Below are positions 24,724 through 32,882 of a stretch of 43,731 nt of DNA, piece by piece. How positions within the stretch are numbered: the stretch's first letter is position 1; the number at the start of each line of letters is the position of its first letter. This DNA is from DASWFI01 sp036394315. GTDB lineage: Bacteria > Patescibacteriota > Doudnabacteria > UBA920 > O2-02-FULL-48-8. Below the pieces are notes generated by a model, which was given only the letters and a program-made list of their open reading frames with translations, had not been told where the DNA came from and did not search any database. The stretch lies in NCBI GenBank assembly GCA_036394315.1, contig DASWFI010000084.1, forward strand, positions 1-43,731, given 5' to 3'. The position numbers were made by a program, and so were the translations under genes.

Positions 24724-27700
24724 TTATTTCTTTCCTTTTCCGGCAAAGCCGGATCCGCCTTTAGCGGACTTTTTCTTATTGGACGATTCTTTCGCAAGCT
24801 CTAATTCTTTTTCACTTTCCAGTCGGGCATCAGTGGTGGCCAGTTCTTTCAGTTCCACGGAATCGTCGGGTGTCAATTTTTCGCCCACCAACTCCACGCT
24901 CAAGCAAAGGGATTGCAGTTCTTTCACCAACACGCGGAAGGATTCCGGAACGTTCGGTTTTTTGATGGGTTCGCCTTTTACTATCGATTCGTAAGTTTTC
25001 GCTCTGCCGACCACGTCGTCCGATTTGATAGTTAACATCTCCTGCAAAGTATGCGCGGCGCCATAACCTTCCAGAGCCCAGACTTCCATTTCTCCAAACC
25101 GCTGGCCGCCGAACTGAGCTTTACCGCCCAAAGGCTGCTGCGTGATCAAGGAGTATGGACCGGTAGAGCGGGCATGCATCTTGTCATCCACCAAATGGTG
25201 AAGTTTCAGCATGTAAATAATGCCCACCGTGACTTTTTCCGTAAACTGATCGCCAGTTTTACCGTCATATAAGTTAACTTTGCCGTCTTCCGGGAACCCA
25301 GCGCGTTTAAGCTCAGCTTTGATAGTTTCTTCAGGCACGCCGTCCAGAGCGGGGGACGCCACTTTGTATCCAAGCTTGTTGGCGGCTAATCCTAAATGCG
25401 TTTCTAAAATCTGACCAATGTTCATACGACTGGCCACACCCAGTGGATTTAAAATAATATCAACCGGCGTGCCATCGGCCATGAACGGCATGTTTTCAAT
25501 TGGAATAACTTGAGAAATAACTCCTTTGTTACCATGGCGTCCGGCCATTTTATCGCCCACCTGGACTTTGCGGAGCACCGCCACTGAAACCTGGATCGAC
25601 TTAATGACACCGGAAGGCAATTTATCGCCCTGTTCCCGTGAAAACTCGCGGATATGCACAACTTTCCCATACTCGCCGTGAGGCAGAGTCAACGAAGTGT
25701 CTTTCACGTCGCGGGATTTTTCGCCAAAGATGACGCGCAGTAATTTTTCTTCGGCAGTGAGATCAGTTTCACCTTTGGGAGTAATTTTCCCCACCAAAAT
25801 ATCGCCGGCCTTGACTTGCGCGCCAATGCGGATCACACCCAACTCATCCAAATCTTTAAGCTTTTCTTCTCCGACATTCGGAATATCGCGGGTGATAATT
25901 TCAGGACCCAGTTTGGTATCGCGAACATCAACTTTAAAATCTTCGATGTGAATGGAAGAATAACGATCCTCTTCCACAACGCGGGAAGAGATCAAAATTG
26001 CGTCTTCGTAATTGCCACCTTCCCAGGACATAAACGCGACAAGCACATTCTGTCCTAAGGCAAGCTCGCCATTTTGAATGGCAGCACCGTCGGCAATTGG
26101 CTGACCGGCTCTGATTTCCTGGCCTTTGCGGACAATCGGATGCTGGTTAATAGAAGTGGAAGTGTTGGAACGGATGAATTTTTGCAGTAAATATTCTTTT
26201 TTCTTGCCGGTCTTTTCAGAAATCACAATCTTCTCGCCGGTAACGCTCAAAACCGTGCCTTCATTTTCGGCAATCACGACCTGGCCCGAATCATAGGCCG
26301 CCTTGGCTTCAACCCCGGTACCCACGACTGGAGAATCAGGCTTGATACAGGATACTGCCTGACGTTGCATGTTCGATCCCATCAAGGCGCGGTTGGCATC
26401 ATCGTGTTCCAGGAAAGGAATCAGCGAGGTGGTTACTGAAATAATCTGTTTGGGAGAAACTTCCACGTAATCAATTTCCGCAGTTTCGGCGATGGACGGC
26501 TCGGCATGCACACGCACCGAAGTTCGGGTTTCTTTAAAGTAGCCGTCTTCGTCGAGTTCGACGTTAGCCTGGGCGATTATAGTAAATTGCTCCTGGTATG
26601 CGTCCAAATACACGATCTCATCCGTGACGTGAGCGCGGCCGTCTATTTTTTTCACCACTCGGTAAGGAGTTTCGATAAATCCAAAATCATTGATCCTGGC
26701 ATAGCTGGCCAGATGCGCTACGAGGCCGATGTTTGGGCCTTCTGGCGTAGTAATCGGGCAAAGTCGGCCGTAGTGAGAACGATGCACGTCCCGGACTTCG
26801 AAGCCGGCGCGTTCTCGGGAAAGTCCGCCTGGGCCCATGGCTGACAATCGGCGCTTGTGTTCCAATTCTGCCAGAGGATTGGTTTGGTCCATAAACTGGG
26901 ATAGCTGAGAAGATGAGAAAAACTCCTGAATGACAGCCACGATCGGTCGGACGTGAATTAACTGGGCCGGGGTCACGGTTTCGATATCTGCCAAGCTCAT
27001 GCGGTCTTTGGCAATTCTGCTCATACGGGCCAGGCCGATGCGGAATTTGCCCTGGATCAACTCTCCGACTGATCGCACACGTCGGTTGGAAAGATGGTCA
27101 ATGTCATCCCATGGTCCTTGAGAATTGTTCATGCGAATAACTTCACGGATAATGTCAGTCATATCTTCCTTGGTCAAAATCCGGTCTTCACGGCCTTCGA
27201 TGTTTAAGCGCTGATTAAGCTTGTAGCGGCCGACTTCGGACAGATCATAACGGTCAGCATGGAAAAACATGGCTTCAATCAAGGATCTGGCGTTATCAAC
27301 GGTAGCCAGGTCCCCTGGTCGGATACGCTTGTAGACTTCCTTAAATCCTTCATCAGCGCTCTTGGATGGATCTTTATCCAAAGTATTTTGCATGTAGCGC
27401 ATGTCCGGGTTGGTATCGATGTCGGCAAAAGCCGAGAGAATCTCTTCGTCAGAGCCGAATTTAAACACGCGCAACAAAGCTGTGATGGGAATTCTGCGCT
27501 TGCGGTCGATTTTAACGCTGATCACGCCGTTGATGTCAGTTTCCAATTCCAGCCAAGCACCGCGGTTCGGAATTATCTTGGCCCCGTACCAATTTCGGCC
27601 CCGGGCCATCTCACCAGTAAAAAACACGCCTGGCGATTTCACTAACTGGGAAACTACCACGCGCTCCACGCCATTGATCACAAAAGTGCCTCTTGGGGTC

Positions 27701-28089
27701 ATCAATGGAAAATCACCCAAGTATACATCCTGGGTCTTAGTCTTGTTTGTAACTTTATTTACCAGTCGCACGGAAACGTAAAGAGGCGCTTCGTAAGTCG
27801 TATTGCGCTCTTTAGCAGTTTTTTCGTCGTATTTGGGTTTGTCTAAAAAATATTCACCAAAAAACAACTCCAAGTTCTTACCTGTAAAATCCTTAATCGA
27901 ATTAATTTCCGCGAACAGCTCCTTCAATCCCTTTTCCCAAAACCACTTATAGGAACGAAGCTGGGCTTCGATCAGGTTCGGCATATCCATGACTTCATGG
28001 AAACGCGTAAAGAACTTCCTGCTGCCTTTTTCCAAGCGGGGAGCACTCAAATCTAGGCTTAAATTAGCCATTTTCTTTTTTAAAGACAT
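24724..28089 (-). CDS. rpoB: RNA polymerase beta subunit
   Basis: Forms the active-site cleft with RpoC. About 1121 residues from the ATG at 28089, chosen because agaggga lies 8 bases upstream and the following MSLKKKMANLSLDL is a normal start; two upstream in-frame ATGs lack this. Visible blocks are TFVINGVERVVVSQLVKSPG, the rifampicin region SSQLSQFMDQTNPLAELEHK (typical drug-sensitive residues) and DKMAGRHGNKGVIS. A Lys/Ser/Gly-rich tail follows the C-terminal domain. Transcribed with rpoC. Confidence 0.97.
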   Translation of the reverse strand: MSLKKKMANLSLDLSAPRLEKGSRKFFTRFHEVMDMPNLIEAQLRSYKWFWEKGLKELFAEINSIKDFTGKNLELFFGEYFLDKPKYDEKTAKERNTTYEAPLYVSVRLVNKVTNKTKTQDVYLGDFPLMTPRGTFVINGVERVVVSQLVKSPGVFFTGEMARGRNWYGAKIIPNRGAWLELETDINGVISVKIDRKRRIPITALLRVFKFGSDEEILSAFADIDTNPDMRYMQNTLDKDPSKSADEGFKEVYKRIRPGDLATVDNARSLIEAMFFHADRYDLSEVGRYKLNQRLNIEGREDRILTKEDMTDIIREVIRMNNSQGPWDDIDHLSNRRVRSVGELIQGKFRIGLARMSRIAKDRMSLADIETVTPAQLIHVRPIVAVIQEFFSSSQLSQFMDQTNPLAELEHKRRLSAMGPGGLSRERAGFEVRDVHRSHYGRLCPITTPEGPNIGLVAHLASYARINDFGFIETPYRVVKKIDGRAHVTDEIVYLDAYQEQFTIIAQANVELDEDGYFKETRTSVRVHAEPSIAETAEIDYVEVSPKQIISVTTSLIPFLEHDDANRALMGSNMQRQAVSCIKPDSPVVGTGVEAKAAYDSGQVVIAENEGTVLSVTGEKIVISEKTGKKKEYLLQKFIRSNTSTSINQHPIVRKGQEIRAGQPIADGAAIQNGELALGQNVLVAFMSWEGGNYEDAILISSRVVEEDRYSSIHIEDFKVDVRDTKLGPEIITRDIPNVGEEKLKDLDELGVIRIGAQVKAGDILVGKITPKGETDLTAEEKLLRVIFGEKSRDVKDTSLTLPHGEYGKVVHIREFSREQGDKLPSGVIKSIQVSVAVLRKVQVGDKMAGRHGNKGVISQVIPIENMPFMADGTPVDIILNPLGVASRMNIGQILETHLGLAANKLGYKVASPALDGVPEETIKAELKRAGFPEDGKVNLYDGKTGDQFTEKVTVGIIYMLKLHHLVDDKMHARSTGPYSLITQQPLGGKAQFGGQRFGEMEVWALEGYGAAHTLQEMLTIKSDDVVGRAKTYESIVKGEPIKKPNVPESFRVLVKELQSLCLSVELVGEKLTPDDSVELKELATTDARLESEKELELAKESSNKKKSAKGGSGFAGKGKK

Positions 28090-28168
28090 AAAATAATCCC
28101 TCTTTTTGCGCATATACAAAAAGAGCCGGGTTTGGCTATACTCTTATTAAATTAAATATCACTATTAT

Positions 28169-28196
28169 ATTTTAGCCGGTTTAGAAATGTTGTCAA
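28169..28196 (-). promoter_or_regulatory. Promoter of rpoBC
   Basis: Reverse strand: -35 TTGACA (28196-28191), 16-base spacer, -10 TAAAAT (28174-28169). This gives a leader of about 70 bases before the rpoB ATG. Confidence 0.8.
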
Positions 28197-28203
28197 GTTC
28201 AAA

Positions 28204-29421
28204 TCACACAAAGGTGTGTTTTCGCCGGATATACAAGCCAAAGACCAGGAGCATGCATCCTAATATGGTCATTATGTATGTGATCGGCAATTTGTCCGCC
28301 AATAGGCCGATAAGCATTGTGGGCAGGGTCGCTGCGATCTGAAGAAGCATATACAGGGCGCCGTAAATACGTCCGCGCAAATTCGAATGGGCATTACTCT
28401 GGAGAATGGAATGGCTGGGAGCAAAAATATGTGCATTGAAATATCCCATGATCAACGCCCAAATTGCATAGTATAAATACGGCTCCGGGAAATGCTCTAT
28501 AAAAGACAGGGCAAATAAAGCCAGACCCATTCCCAAAAATCCGCCCAAAATTAAATCGCGTTTGGAAAAATATTTTTCTTCAAAGCCCAGGGTAAGAGCG
28601 CCTATCAAAATTCCAAATCCCAGAGGCGCTACCGCTAAAATGGAACCTGTATATAAATTTATCCCGATCGCCTCTTCCATAAACACCGGAGCTATGGTGA
28701 TGATCATGCCGTTGACGATCTGGATGCAAATCAGACTCAATAAAGGATAATGAAGTTCCTTATTCTCCCAAAAATGTTTCACCCCTTCTTTAAACTCCTG
28801 CCAGACTTTGGAAAGTGAATAGGGATTCTGGTGAACCGATTCGGGTCGAAGCGACGGCAAAGCTAATGTTGCCAGTCCTGCAATACATAAAAGAATGACT
28901 CCGGCCAAAAATGGCGCTCCCTGCCCAAAAGCGCTGGAGATCGGACCAGCAATGGCGAAACCGATGATCAAAGCCGCGCTGTTAGTAAAAGCAAAGTAGC
29001 TGTTGGCAATAAGGATCTGTTCTTTGGACACCAGCCTCGGGATAGAAGGAGCTTCTGCGGGGATATAAAACTGATTCAGGGAGGAGTATAAAAAAGTGAT
29101 CAACACCAAACCCCAAAAATCGCCCCCAACCACAAAATACAAGCCAATACTGGCTGCCTGGGCAAAATTAACTATGGTCAGGAGCCAGCGGCGATCAAAC
29201 CGGTCGGAATAGACTCCGGCTACAGTGCCAAAAAATAACGTGGCCAGACCGAAAGCCGTGATGATTAAAGACACGGAGAATGTGGAGTCGGTTATTTTGA
29301 AAACTTTGATCAGAATCGCAAAGCTTAAGATGTAATTGGTCAGCTGCGACGTAACCTGGGACAGCCAAAGCTTGGCGAAATCAAAATTTTTAAGCACCGA
29401 AAGGTAATCTTTAAATTTCAT
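28204..29421 (-). CDS. MFS transporter (MFS_3 / EntS-like)
   Basis: A 405-residue integral membrane protein with about 12 hydrophobic segments. The loop after the second segment carries SDRFDRRWLL, the characteristic motif A of the major facilitator superfamily. Overall pattern (FDFAKLWLSQVTSQLTNYI start, SLNQFYIPAEAPSIPRL) resembles the MFS_3 group of drug or siderophore exporters. Substrate unknown. It is the last gene of the ruvA-femX-LOG-tsaB-MFS operon, 4 bases after tsaB. Confidence 0.88.
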   Translation of the reverse strand: MKFKDYLSVLKNFDFAKLWLSQVTSQLTNYILSFAILIKVFKITDSTFSVSLIITAFGLATLFFGTVAGVYSDRFDRRWLLTIVNFAQAASIGLYFVVGGDFWGLVLITFLYSSLNQFYIPAEAPSIPRLVSKEQILIANSYFAFTNSAALIIGFAIAGPISSAFGQGAPFLAGVILLCIAGLATLALPSLRPESVHQNPYSLSKVWQEFKEGVKHFWENKELHYPLLSLICIQIVNGMIITIAPVFMEEAIGINLYTGSILAVAPLGFGILIGALTLGFEEKYFSKRDLILGGFLGMGLALFALSFIEHFPEPYLYYAIWALIMGYFNAHIFAPSHSILQSNAHSNLRGRIYGALYMLLQIAATLPTMLIGLLADKLPITYIMTILGCMLLVFGLYIRRKHTFV

Positions 29422-29425
29422 TTAT

Positions 29426-29830
29426 TTAAAATTTGCTCCTGGAAATAGTTATGTTCGGCTGTTTGCCATAGCGCGGTTCCACCATTTTTTTAGTAGGCAA
29501 GACTTTCAAATCTTCCAGATTTTTTGGCACTTCAGGCTTGTTGACTGCGGCAATCGGAATTTTCAGAGCGAAGGCCAGAGCGTTGGCAGTGGCCACCGCG
29601 GTGCGGATGCGCGAAAATCCCCCTGGCCCCACGACCACGGCGATTTTTTCTATCTGATTAAATCTAATTTTCTGTTTATGAAAAAAGCTTTTTATTTCAG
29701 GCAGTAATTTTTCCGATAAGCTATTCGATTGAAAACGATGAAAAATCACCTGCCGAGCCACCAAAGCCAGTACTGCCTCATTATTCTCTGAGGTGTCGAT
29801 ATTCTCTGAGGTGTCGATAAACAAAAGCAT
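29426..29830 (-). CDS. tsaB: TsaB, t6A biosynthesis partner of TsaD (short)
   Basis: TsaB is the inactive ASKHA paralogue that dimerises with TsaD in threonylcarbamoyl-adenosine synthesis. At 134 residues it keeps only the N-terminal lobe: the LLFIDTSEN start and VVVGPGGFSRIRTAVATANALA. The IDTSEN hexapeptide occurs twice in a row because of an exact 18-bp tandem duplication in the DNA (29783-29818). It lies 3 bases from the LOG-family gene in a tight operon. Confidence 0.9.
   Translation of the reverse strand: MLLFIDTSENIDTSENNEAVLALVARQVIFHRFQSNSLSEKLLPEIKSFFHKQKIRFNQIEKIAVVVGPGGFSRIRTAVATANALAFALKIPIAAVNKPEVPKNLEDLKVLPTKKMVEPRYGKQPNITISRSKF
29783..29818. repeat. Exact 18-bp tandem duplication inside tsaB
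   Basis: attctctgaggtgtcgat occurs at 29783-29800 and again at 29801-29818. It adds six residues (IDTSEN) to the first beta strand region without shifting frame. Confidence 0.95.
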
Positions 29831-29833
29831 AAA

Positions 29834-30403
29834 CTAAGAAACTTCTTCCTGCTTGAGATGTTTTTGCTTGTCGTTAATCCGAATCAGTTTGATAACTTTT
29901 TCCACCAAAGTTTGCGGGTCGTCATCAAACACGATCCGCTTTCTGCCGCGCTGGGCTAACTTCAAAATATGATCAATGTCCTGCTCGATCCCGCCGGTGT
30001 TGGTCAGCACCCCGACCACCCGCTTGTCTTCGAAAGCGGTCGTAAATTCATTCAGCGTGCCAATGCGGCCGCAAATCACTATTATCGCGTCCGAGGAGCG
30101 GGTCATGAGCATGTTCCGGCCGGAATAATCAAACCCTGTATAGATAATCAAATCCATATACTTCGTGGGCAAACGGTAAGTATGGACGTGAGCTTGTTTG
30201 GAAACTGCCGGCGATAAGCCGATGGACACGCCCCCGACTGACTTCGCTCCCCTCGTCGCCCATTCCGGAACCCCGATAGTAGCGCCCGTCACCAGCACAC
30301 TTCCTGCAAGACCGATCTGGCGGCCGACTTCGTAAGCTTTTTTAAAAGCCCCCTTGGAACAATTATTGTTGGCAGAGCCGGAGACAGCTATTTTGTATTG
30401 CAT
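29834..30403 (-). CDS. LOG-family (TIGR00725-like) protein
   Basis: A 189-residue Rossmann-like protein of the SLOG/LOG superfamily. It has the N-terminal IAVSGSANN, the LVTGATIGVPEWATRGAKSVGG block, the segment FDYSGRNMLMTRSSDAIIVI and GRIGTLNEF, in place of the usual PGGxGTxxE. Some relatives are nucleotide 5'-monophosphate phosphoribohydrolases; the altered motif leaves activity uncertain. Its ATG overlaps the stop of the upstream FemX gene by one base (TAATG). Confidence 0.85.
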   Translation of the reverse strand: MQYKIAVSGSANNNCSKGAFKKAYEVGRQIGLAGSVLVTGATIGVPEWATRGAKSVGGVSIGLSPAVSKQAHVHTYRLPTKYMDLIIYTGFDYSGRNMLMTRSSDAIIVICGRIGTLNEFTTAFEDKRVVGVLTNTGGIEQDIDHILKLAQRGRKRIVFDDDPQTLVEKVIKLIRINDKQKHLKQEEVS

Positions 30404-31344
30404 TATTTATTTCTTAATAATCGAGTTAACTTTCGCCCTTGCGCATAAACATTATACCAGACAGGAGAGTAAATCAGATCATAAGCGCCAGGATAAACCA
30501 CTTCGAATCCGCCAAAACCTTTTTTGAAACGCGTAATCCCCGCCCAGGCGTGGCGTTCCTGGTTGTGTGGCGCGATCCCGCCAAAGTCGTAATTCTTAAG
30601 TCCCAATTCTTTCGCAAGCTTTATGGCCTCCCAATGCAACACATACGGCGCCATGGCTACTTTCATCAACTGACTTGAGCCGCCATGCAGATAGGTGGCC
30701 GTGTCGCCAAACATCGTTAAGATCATCGCGGCCAGAGGCTGGCCTTGATACTCGGCCAGGACAATTTTTAAATTATTATCAGGCGACAATTGGTCCCACA
30801 TTTGAAAATAATAACTTTGCGGATGCAGGCGAATCCTGGTCCGGGTCGCAGTCTCTAAAAACAATTTCCAAATCGTTAATAAATCTTTCTGCTCACCCAC
30901 CCGCACCGTAACGCCCTTGCGCTGGGCCAAATTGATGTTGTACCGGGTTTTCGGCTTCATGCTGATCAATAATTCCTCTTCAGTCTTTTCCAAATTAAGC
31001 AGCCAATTGTTTACCGGCTGGATATCCTTAATAGCTCTGGGCAAATCCACAGGGTGATGCGGCTCGATCCTGGTAAAAATTAAATTTCGATCTTCCTGTA
31101 AATATTTTAAATCAGGTAAAGCTGCTTTTGCGTCTCCCAAAGGTCCTCTGGGAGAATAAATATATTTTTTGCCAAACGGCAACGCCGTTTCAATTGCCAG
31201 ATTCGCAAAATTCTGATCGGAAAAACGATAAATTTTATGCCCCAGCGCTTCATTGAATCGCCCCCAAACCCAAGATTGCAAAATCGAGCCCCCCAGCTCG
31301 ATAACTTTTTTATCCCAAGCGTCTTTAGAAAGATTTGAAATCAT
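30403..31344 (-). CDS. FemAB/FemX-type peptidoglycan bridge aminoacyltransferase
   Basis: A 313-residue protein of the Fem family, which adds amino acids from aminoacyl-tRNA to the lipid II stem peptide. Matching features are the start GGSILQSWVWGRFNEALGHK, the GKKYIYSPRGPLGD segment (residues ~75-88), KTRYNINLAQRKGVTV, and the C-terminal ELGLKNYDFGGIAP followed by GITRFKKGFGG, both typical GNAT-fold landmarks. It suggests a cross-linked or substituted peptidoglycan. It directly abuts ruvA. Confidence 0.9.
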   Translation of the reverse strand: MISNLSKDAWDKKVIELGGSILQSWVWGRFNEALGHKIYRFSDQNFANLAIETALPFGKKYIYSPRGPLGDAKAALPDLKYLQEDRNLIFTRIEPHHPVDLPRAIKDIQPVNNWLLNLEKTEEELLISMKPKTRYNINLAQRKGVTVRVGEQKDLLTIWKLFLETATRTRIRLHPQSYYFQMWDQLSPDNNLKIVLAEYQGQPLAAMILTMFGDTATYLHGGSSQLMKVAMAPYVLHWEAIKLAKELGLKNYDFGGIAPHNQERHAWAGITRFKKGFGGFEVVYPGAYDLIYSPVWYNVYAQGRKLTRLLRNK

Positions 31345-31911
31345 TTATTTATGCAAAGACTTAAGCGCCATTTTAACTTTTGTCTGCAAATCCTTAATAT
31401 CTTTAGGAATATTTTTCAAAGCTGCTCGTGCTTCCTGCTGTGAATAGCCAAGGGCCAGCAAGGCATCCACAGCATCCGAATGCTGTTGAGCCATGGGTCC
31501 GGCCTGGACTTCATCTTTCAGCTTTTCTTTCAATTCCACGATGACGCGCTCTGCCGTTTTCGTGCCGATACCCGAAACTTTTTTAAACACCGTGGCGTCC
31601 CCCGAGGCAATCGCGGATTTGAGCATATCGATGGCGGCCAGCGACATAATCGCCAGGGCAGATTTGGGCCCGACTCCTGACACAGTTAAAAGTAATTCAA
31701 AAAATTCCAACTGAGCCAAAGTTTCAAATCCAAAAAGAGTCAGCTGATCTTCGCGTACATAAGTGTGGATTACCAGGCTTACCACATCGTCTATTTTTTG
31801 AGTCAATAAAATCACTTGCGGCAAAAAAACCTTGTATCCAACCCCACTGGTTTCAACAATTACATAACTTGCCGATTTATGACTAATTTTCCCTTTAATC
31901 GATCCGATCAT
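31345..31911 (-). CDS. ruvA: Holliday junction helicase subunit RuvA
   Basis: Binds four-way junctions and loads the RuvB motor. The 188 residues start MIGSIKGKI, the typical OB-fold start. HhH motifs are at LTVSGVGPKSALAI and VSGIGTKTAERVIVELK, and the C-terminal domain III is ALLALGYSQQEARAAL. The long open frame continues upstream to 32526, but that part overlaps another gene antisense and is not RuvA. First gene of the operon; ruvB and ruvC are not in the window. Confidence 0.95.
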   Translation of the reverse strand: MIGSIKGKISHKSASYVIVETSGVGYKVFLPQVILLTQKIDDVVSLVIHTYVREDQLTLFGFETLAQLEFFELLLTVSGVGPKSALAIMSLAAIDMLKSAIASGDATVFKKVSGIGTKTAERVIVELKEKLKDEVQAGPMAQQHSDAVDALLALGYSQQEARAALKNIPKDIKDLQTKVKMALKSLHK

Positions 31912-31945
31912 ATATCTATTATATGTGGCTTTACGCAAAATGCCA
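31912..31945 (-). promoter_or_regulatory. Leaderless-type promoter of ruvA
   Basis: Reverse strand: TTGGCA, 17-base spacer, TATAAT, then six bases to the ATG at 31911. The transcript should start at or next to the start codon. Confidence 0.7.
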
Positions 31946-31983
31946 AAAGTAATATACTTTTCACATTGCAAACGGAGGCATAC

Positions 31984-32367
31984 ATGTCTGAATTGTTCGG
32001 GATCGGCGACGTGATCGATTTCAAGAGCGAAAGCGTACGATATGATTTCATCATGGAACACGGCCTTCTCAACACACCAACCGGACCATGCCGTGTCCAA
32101 CTGGCGGAGGAGGTGACGAGACAGAATAGCAACCACAGCCAGGTGATCAAGATCACTGGCCCCCGTGTTCGCGGCCAGGTCGTGACCGAAGCCAAATACT
32201 TCAAGCTGGTGCGTAAAGCCCTTCGTCCCGGAAGTCTGATCCGGCACCCCTCTCTTCCGGTTCTGACCAGAGTGATCGCGGTCGGAGAGAATGGCGAAGC
32301 AATCGTCGAAGGCCCTCGAGGTTTCCCGCGCCTGTCTCCGGCCGAAGTGACCATCATCGCGCGTTGA
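31984..32367 (+). CDS. Hypothetical protein of a small three-gene unit (1)
   Basis: A 127-residue soluble protein, start supported by a Shine-Dalgarno (ggagg) 7 bases before the ATG. Sequence pattern (FGIGDVIDFKS, TGPRVRGQVVTEAKYFKLV, LPVLTRVIAVGENGEAIVEG) suggests a small beta-rich fold, but I recognise no family. Codons end in G or C far more often than in neighbouring genes. First of three short forward genes with their own ribosome binding sites and a shared terminator, divergent from ruvA. Confidence 0.7.
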   Translation: MSELFGIGDVIDFKSESVRYDFIMEHGLLNTPTGPCRVQLAEEVTRQNSNHSQVIKITGPRVRGQVVTEAKYFKLVRKALRPGSLIRHPSLPVLTRVIAVGENGEAIVEGPRGFPRLSPAEVTIIAR

Positions 32368-32383
32368 ACCTGAAGGAGATCCC

Positions 32384-32589
32384 ATGGAAAGATTTGTGAG
32401 CCGAAAAAAGGCTCTTGAGCTAGTGCATGGGAGGAGGAAGTCCTGGACCGCATCTGCTGCACGATCGAGGATGCCCCCGTCGCAGGAGGTATTCTCACAG
32501 CCCGAAAGATCGAAGACCGTTGGCACTACATCGTCCGAACGTCGGACCCGCAGCGCGTTGAACTACTCGACGCGTCGCCTTACCGCTGA
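32384..32589 (+). pseudogene. Hypothetical gene of the small unit (2), apparently frameshifted
   Basis: A good Shine-Dalgarno (aaggagat) precedes ATG 32384. The first frame (MERFVSRKKALELVH) looks natural to about 32428 and then becomes Arg/Ser-rich. The next frame over reads EEEVLDRICCTIEDAP, later ARKIEDRWHYIVRTSDP, to a stop at 32587, 11 bases before the next gene. One inserted base (or two lost) around the catgggaggaggaag stretch at 32429-32443 would give one protein of about 68 residues. A mutation, sequencing error or programmed shift are all possible. Family unknown. Confidence 0.5.
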
Positions 32590-32600
32590 CAAAGGAATAT

Positions 32601-32780
32601 ATGACCAAAGACGACGTGGATATTATCGAGTCCCAGATCATCGAAAAACTCGATTACCTTCTTCTAAAAGGTGGTTGGGATACCCGCGTAACCGTAGGTT
32701 TCATGATCGAAACGGCCAAGACCGAAGTCAAGCTCGTCTGTACATTGCAGCGACTGACAATCGATGGACAGGGGGCCTAA
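32601..32780 (+). CDS. Hypothetical protein of the small unit (3)
   Basis: A 59-residue protein (start MTKDDVDIIESQIIEKLDYL, end TLQRLTIDGQGA) with aaagga five bases before its ATG. It looks like an amphipathic helix followed by two or three strands. No family recognised. A strong terminator follows 20 bases after the stop. The same region is covered antiparallel or out of frame by longer artefactual ORFs. Confidence 0.6.
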   Translation: MTKDDVDIIESQIIEKLDYLLLKGGWDTRVTVGFMIETAKTEVKLVCTLQRLTIDGQGA

Positions 32781-32800
32781 GCACTCGCAAACTCCCGCAG

Positions 32801-32832
32801 CGTGTTGAACCAATCAACACGTTTTCTTTTTG
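32801..32832 (+). terminator. Terminator of the small three-gene unit
   Basis: cgtgttga (32801-32808) / tcaacacg (32814-32821) with a 5-base loop, then ttttcttttt. Confidence 0.88.
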
Positions 32833-32882
32833 CCCAAAACTATGTACAAAACCGGTCAATGTTTGCTATGATTAAATTTACT

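Noticed and set aside
31912..32526. Long reverse-strand upstream extension of the ruvA frame
   Set aside because: RuvA starts at MIGSIKG (31911). The extension is antisense to a better-supported forward gene and has no family character.
32590..32875. Forward frame continuing from the second small gene to 32875
   Set aside because: It becomes Arg/Ser-rich, overlaps the third small gene and crosses a strong terminator.
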